From NCBI GenBank assembly GCA_030608725.1, contig JAUWDP010000092.1, forward strand, positions 1 to 5,567: a stretch of 5,567 nt of DNA. The letters run 5' to 3'. The stretch's first letter is position 1. Every line of letters begins with the position of its first letter. This stretch comes from Candidatus Bathyarchaeota archaeon (lineage in GTDB: Archaea > Thermoproteota > Bathyarchaeia > TCS64). This document shows positions 4,642-5,567 of the stretch, in pieces. The position numbers and the translations under genes are program-made. Below the pieces are notes generated by a model. It was not told where the DNA came from. It saw only the letters and a list, made by a program, of their open reading frames with translations, and searched no databases.

Positions 4642-4893
4642 ATGCAGGTGGAGGAGAGAAGCGTCGACTCCCAAGGGAGAATATCCCTCCCAGCGGACTG
4701 GCGGAGAGAACACCTAGAGGAAACAGAGGACGTGATAATACTTCGCCAAGGGGAAGACCTAATCATAAAGCCGAAGAGAGCCGAAAAAATTACCTCCTTC
4801 TTCGACTCCGTGGAAGTAGAACTGGAGAACGACCTCGCCGACTGGCACGCCGTGAAACGAGAGCTCCTCCACCCGGGGAAGACCCGAGAATGA
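4642..4893 (+). CDS. AbrB-type antitoxin, second pair (VapB-like)
   Basis: An 83-residue protein. The AbrB swapped-hairpin occupies about residues 2-45: ERSVDSQGRISLPADWRREH, then EDVIILRQGEDLIIKP. The tail from about 50, SFFDSVEVELENDLADWHAVKREL, is acidic with aromatic residues, as expected for a toxin-binding segment. The ATG at 4642 is chosen because it places the hairpin at the N-terminus and follows the TATA box at a suitable distance; the upstream in-frame ATG at 4345 would add about 99 residues without family support. Its TGA (4891-4893) overlaps the start of the PIN gene at 4890, indicating coupling. Sequence is clearly distinct from the first antitoxin beyond the common motif, so cross-neutralisation is unlikely but untested. 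Confidence 0.88.
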   Translation: MQVEERSVDSQGRISLPADWRREHLEETEDVIILRQGEDLIIKPKRAEKITSFFDSVEVELENDLADWHAVKRELLHPGKTRE

Positions 4894-5309
4894 GGTTCAT
4901 AGACTCCAACGTCTTCATCCACGCCATCCTCAAACCCACCCGAAAACTGGCCAGACACGAACAAGAGATCAAAGAAGCGGCGAAAGCCATCCTGAAAAGA
5001 ATAGAGGAAGGAGAAACGGCCGCCACCACCGTAGTCCACCTCTCCGAGGTCGCGAACATCCTCGAATCCAGAACGACCCTCGCCACCGCCAGAAAGATCC
5101 TGATAGCCATCACCTCCAACGAAAACCTCACCATAACCCCCACAACAGACAGACAGTACAGAGGAGCCCTCCAACTCTCAGAGACCCTCAACACGGGCAT
5201 AAACGACGCACTAGCCCACCTCACAATGACCCAACTCCACATACACGAGATATACAGCTTCGACAAACACCACGACAACATACCCCAGACAACGAGAATA
5301 ACCCATTAG
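4890..5309 (+). CDS. PIN-domain ribonuclease toxin, second pair (VapC-like)
   Basis: A 139-residue PIN-fold protein with acidic positions Asp5 (FIDSNVFIHAIL), Glu53 (VVHLSEVANIL), Asp106 (TGINDALAHL) and Asp125 (IYSFDKHHD), the set expected for a metal-dependent RNase. The region between about 20 and 40 (RHEQEIKEAAKAILKRIEEG) is a charged helix. The ATG at 4890 lies in the antitoxin stop codon overlap; an open frame runs in from 4629, but that part is the antitoxin gene read in another frame. The stop is TAG at 5307-5309. Codon use leans strongly to C-ending ACC/ATC/CTC, unlike the first PIN gene, which may reflect a different origin. Catalytic residues look intact. RNA target unknown. Confidence 0.88.
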   Translation: MRFIDSNVFIHAILKPTRKLARHEQEIKEAAKAILKRIEEGETAATTVVHLSEVANILESRTTLATARKILIAITSNENLTITPTTDRQYRGALQLSETLNTGINDALAHLTMTQLHIHEIYSFDKHHDNIPQTTRITH

Positions 5310-5567
5310 ACCCATAACCGCGTCAAGCCGAGCGCGCGCCAGGTCCACGGTGAAAAGGTAAAGGCCAGGTAGATCGATCGACCGCACTCTCCAAGTTTAG
5401 CCCTGCCTTCGATGCTATCCCGGCGAGCATATCAAAGCCTCACATAAGCCCAAAGCCTCACATAAGCCGAATATCACGACACAGCAACCGTGAAGCGATT
5501 CTTCCGAGAGAAACGGCTCCTCATCGCTGAACACCCCTCCACGCACAGTTGAGTTATCTCAGCCGCA
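5310..5567. other. 3' gap, no gene supported
   Basis: No convincing gene on either strand. Two + strand open tails are seen: one ends QVHGEKVKAR at the TAG near 5370, just after an AGCGCGCGCC tract at about 5330; another runs to a TGA near 5550 and contains VKRFFREKRLLIAEHPSTHS, possibly from a GTG near 5490. Both are very short and unassigned. A minus-strand frame across the tandem repeat lacks family signal. No tRNA or clear terminator seen. Confidence 0.35.
5433..5468. repeat. Perfect tandem duplication of 18 bp
   Basis: CAAAGCCTCACATAAGCC occurs at 5433-5450 and again at 5451-5468 with no spacer and no mismatch. There are only two copies and no spacers, so it is not a CRISPR array. The length is a multiple of three, but no reading frame through it belongs to a supported gene. 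Slippage or paired protein binding sites are possible explanations. Confidence 0.85.

Noticed and set aside
4629..4889. N-terminal extension of the second PIN toxin
   Set aside because: It is the antitoxin gene in another frame; the PIN first strand begins at the ATG at 4890.
5433..5468. CRISPR array
   Set aside because: Two adjacent 18-bp copies with no spacer and no further repeats; no cas genes in view.

Overview
The window looks archaeal, though no marker gene fixes the lineage. Coding regions are moderately GC-rich with many AGG/AGA arginine and ATA isoleucine codons. Candidate promoters are TATA-like boxes about 26 bp upstream of probable transcription starts, with short or absent leaders. 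Two AbrB-PIN toxin-antitoxin pairs use ATGA stop/start overlaps, and one small protein (2362-2604) has an archaeal feel. A TACK or Bathyarchaeia-type genome is my best guess and is inference only. All supported genes are on the + strand.

Layout. 3-917: 3' part of an M19 membrane-dipeptidase-type metallopeptidase, cut by the window edge. 993-1952: a short PLP-dependent DegT/DnrJ/EryC1 aminotransferase-like protein. 1953-2361: a gap with a small inverted repeat and coding-like debris, including an open tail at 2197-2304. 2362-2604: an intact 80-residue protein of unknown function with its own TATA-like box and a downstream T-run. 2605-3565: nearly 1 kb without an intact gene. It holds a cluster of dyads, a 3' fragment that looks like the end of a CPBP-family membrane protease, a 21-bp imperfect direct repeat, and a frameshifted 3' fragment of an RmlA-type nucleotidyltransferase. 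3566-4218: AbrB-type antitoxin plus PIN toxin, with a perfect 7-bp inverted repeat over the promoter. 4219-4641: another gap holding a second, in-frame copy of the same RmlA tail. 4642-5309: a second AbrB/PIN pair, clearly different in sequence from the first. 5310-5567: no supported gene, but a perfect 2 x 18-bp tandem repeat.

How it fits together. The left third is ordinary metabolism: peptide turnover and probably nucleotide-sugar or amino-sugar metabolism. The right two thirds read as an accessory or decaying zone in which gene 3' ends are stranded between toxin-antitoxin cassettes. The most notable pattern is that two roughly 92% identical copies of one gene's 3' end each lie upstream of a different AbrB-PIN cassette. 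Both copies begin directly after a CATGCGCGCGC-type alternating GC tract. This resembles repeated integration or recombination at one gene's 3' end, with TA cassettes as cargo. That is a hypothesis, not something the sequence proves.
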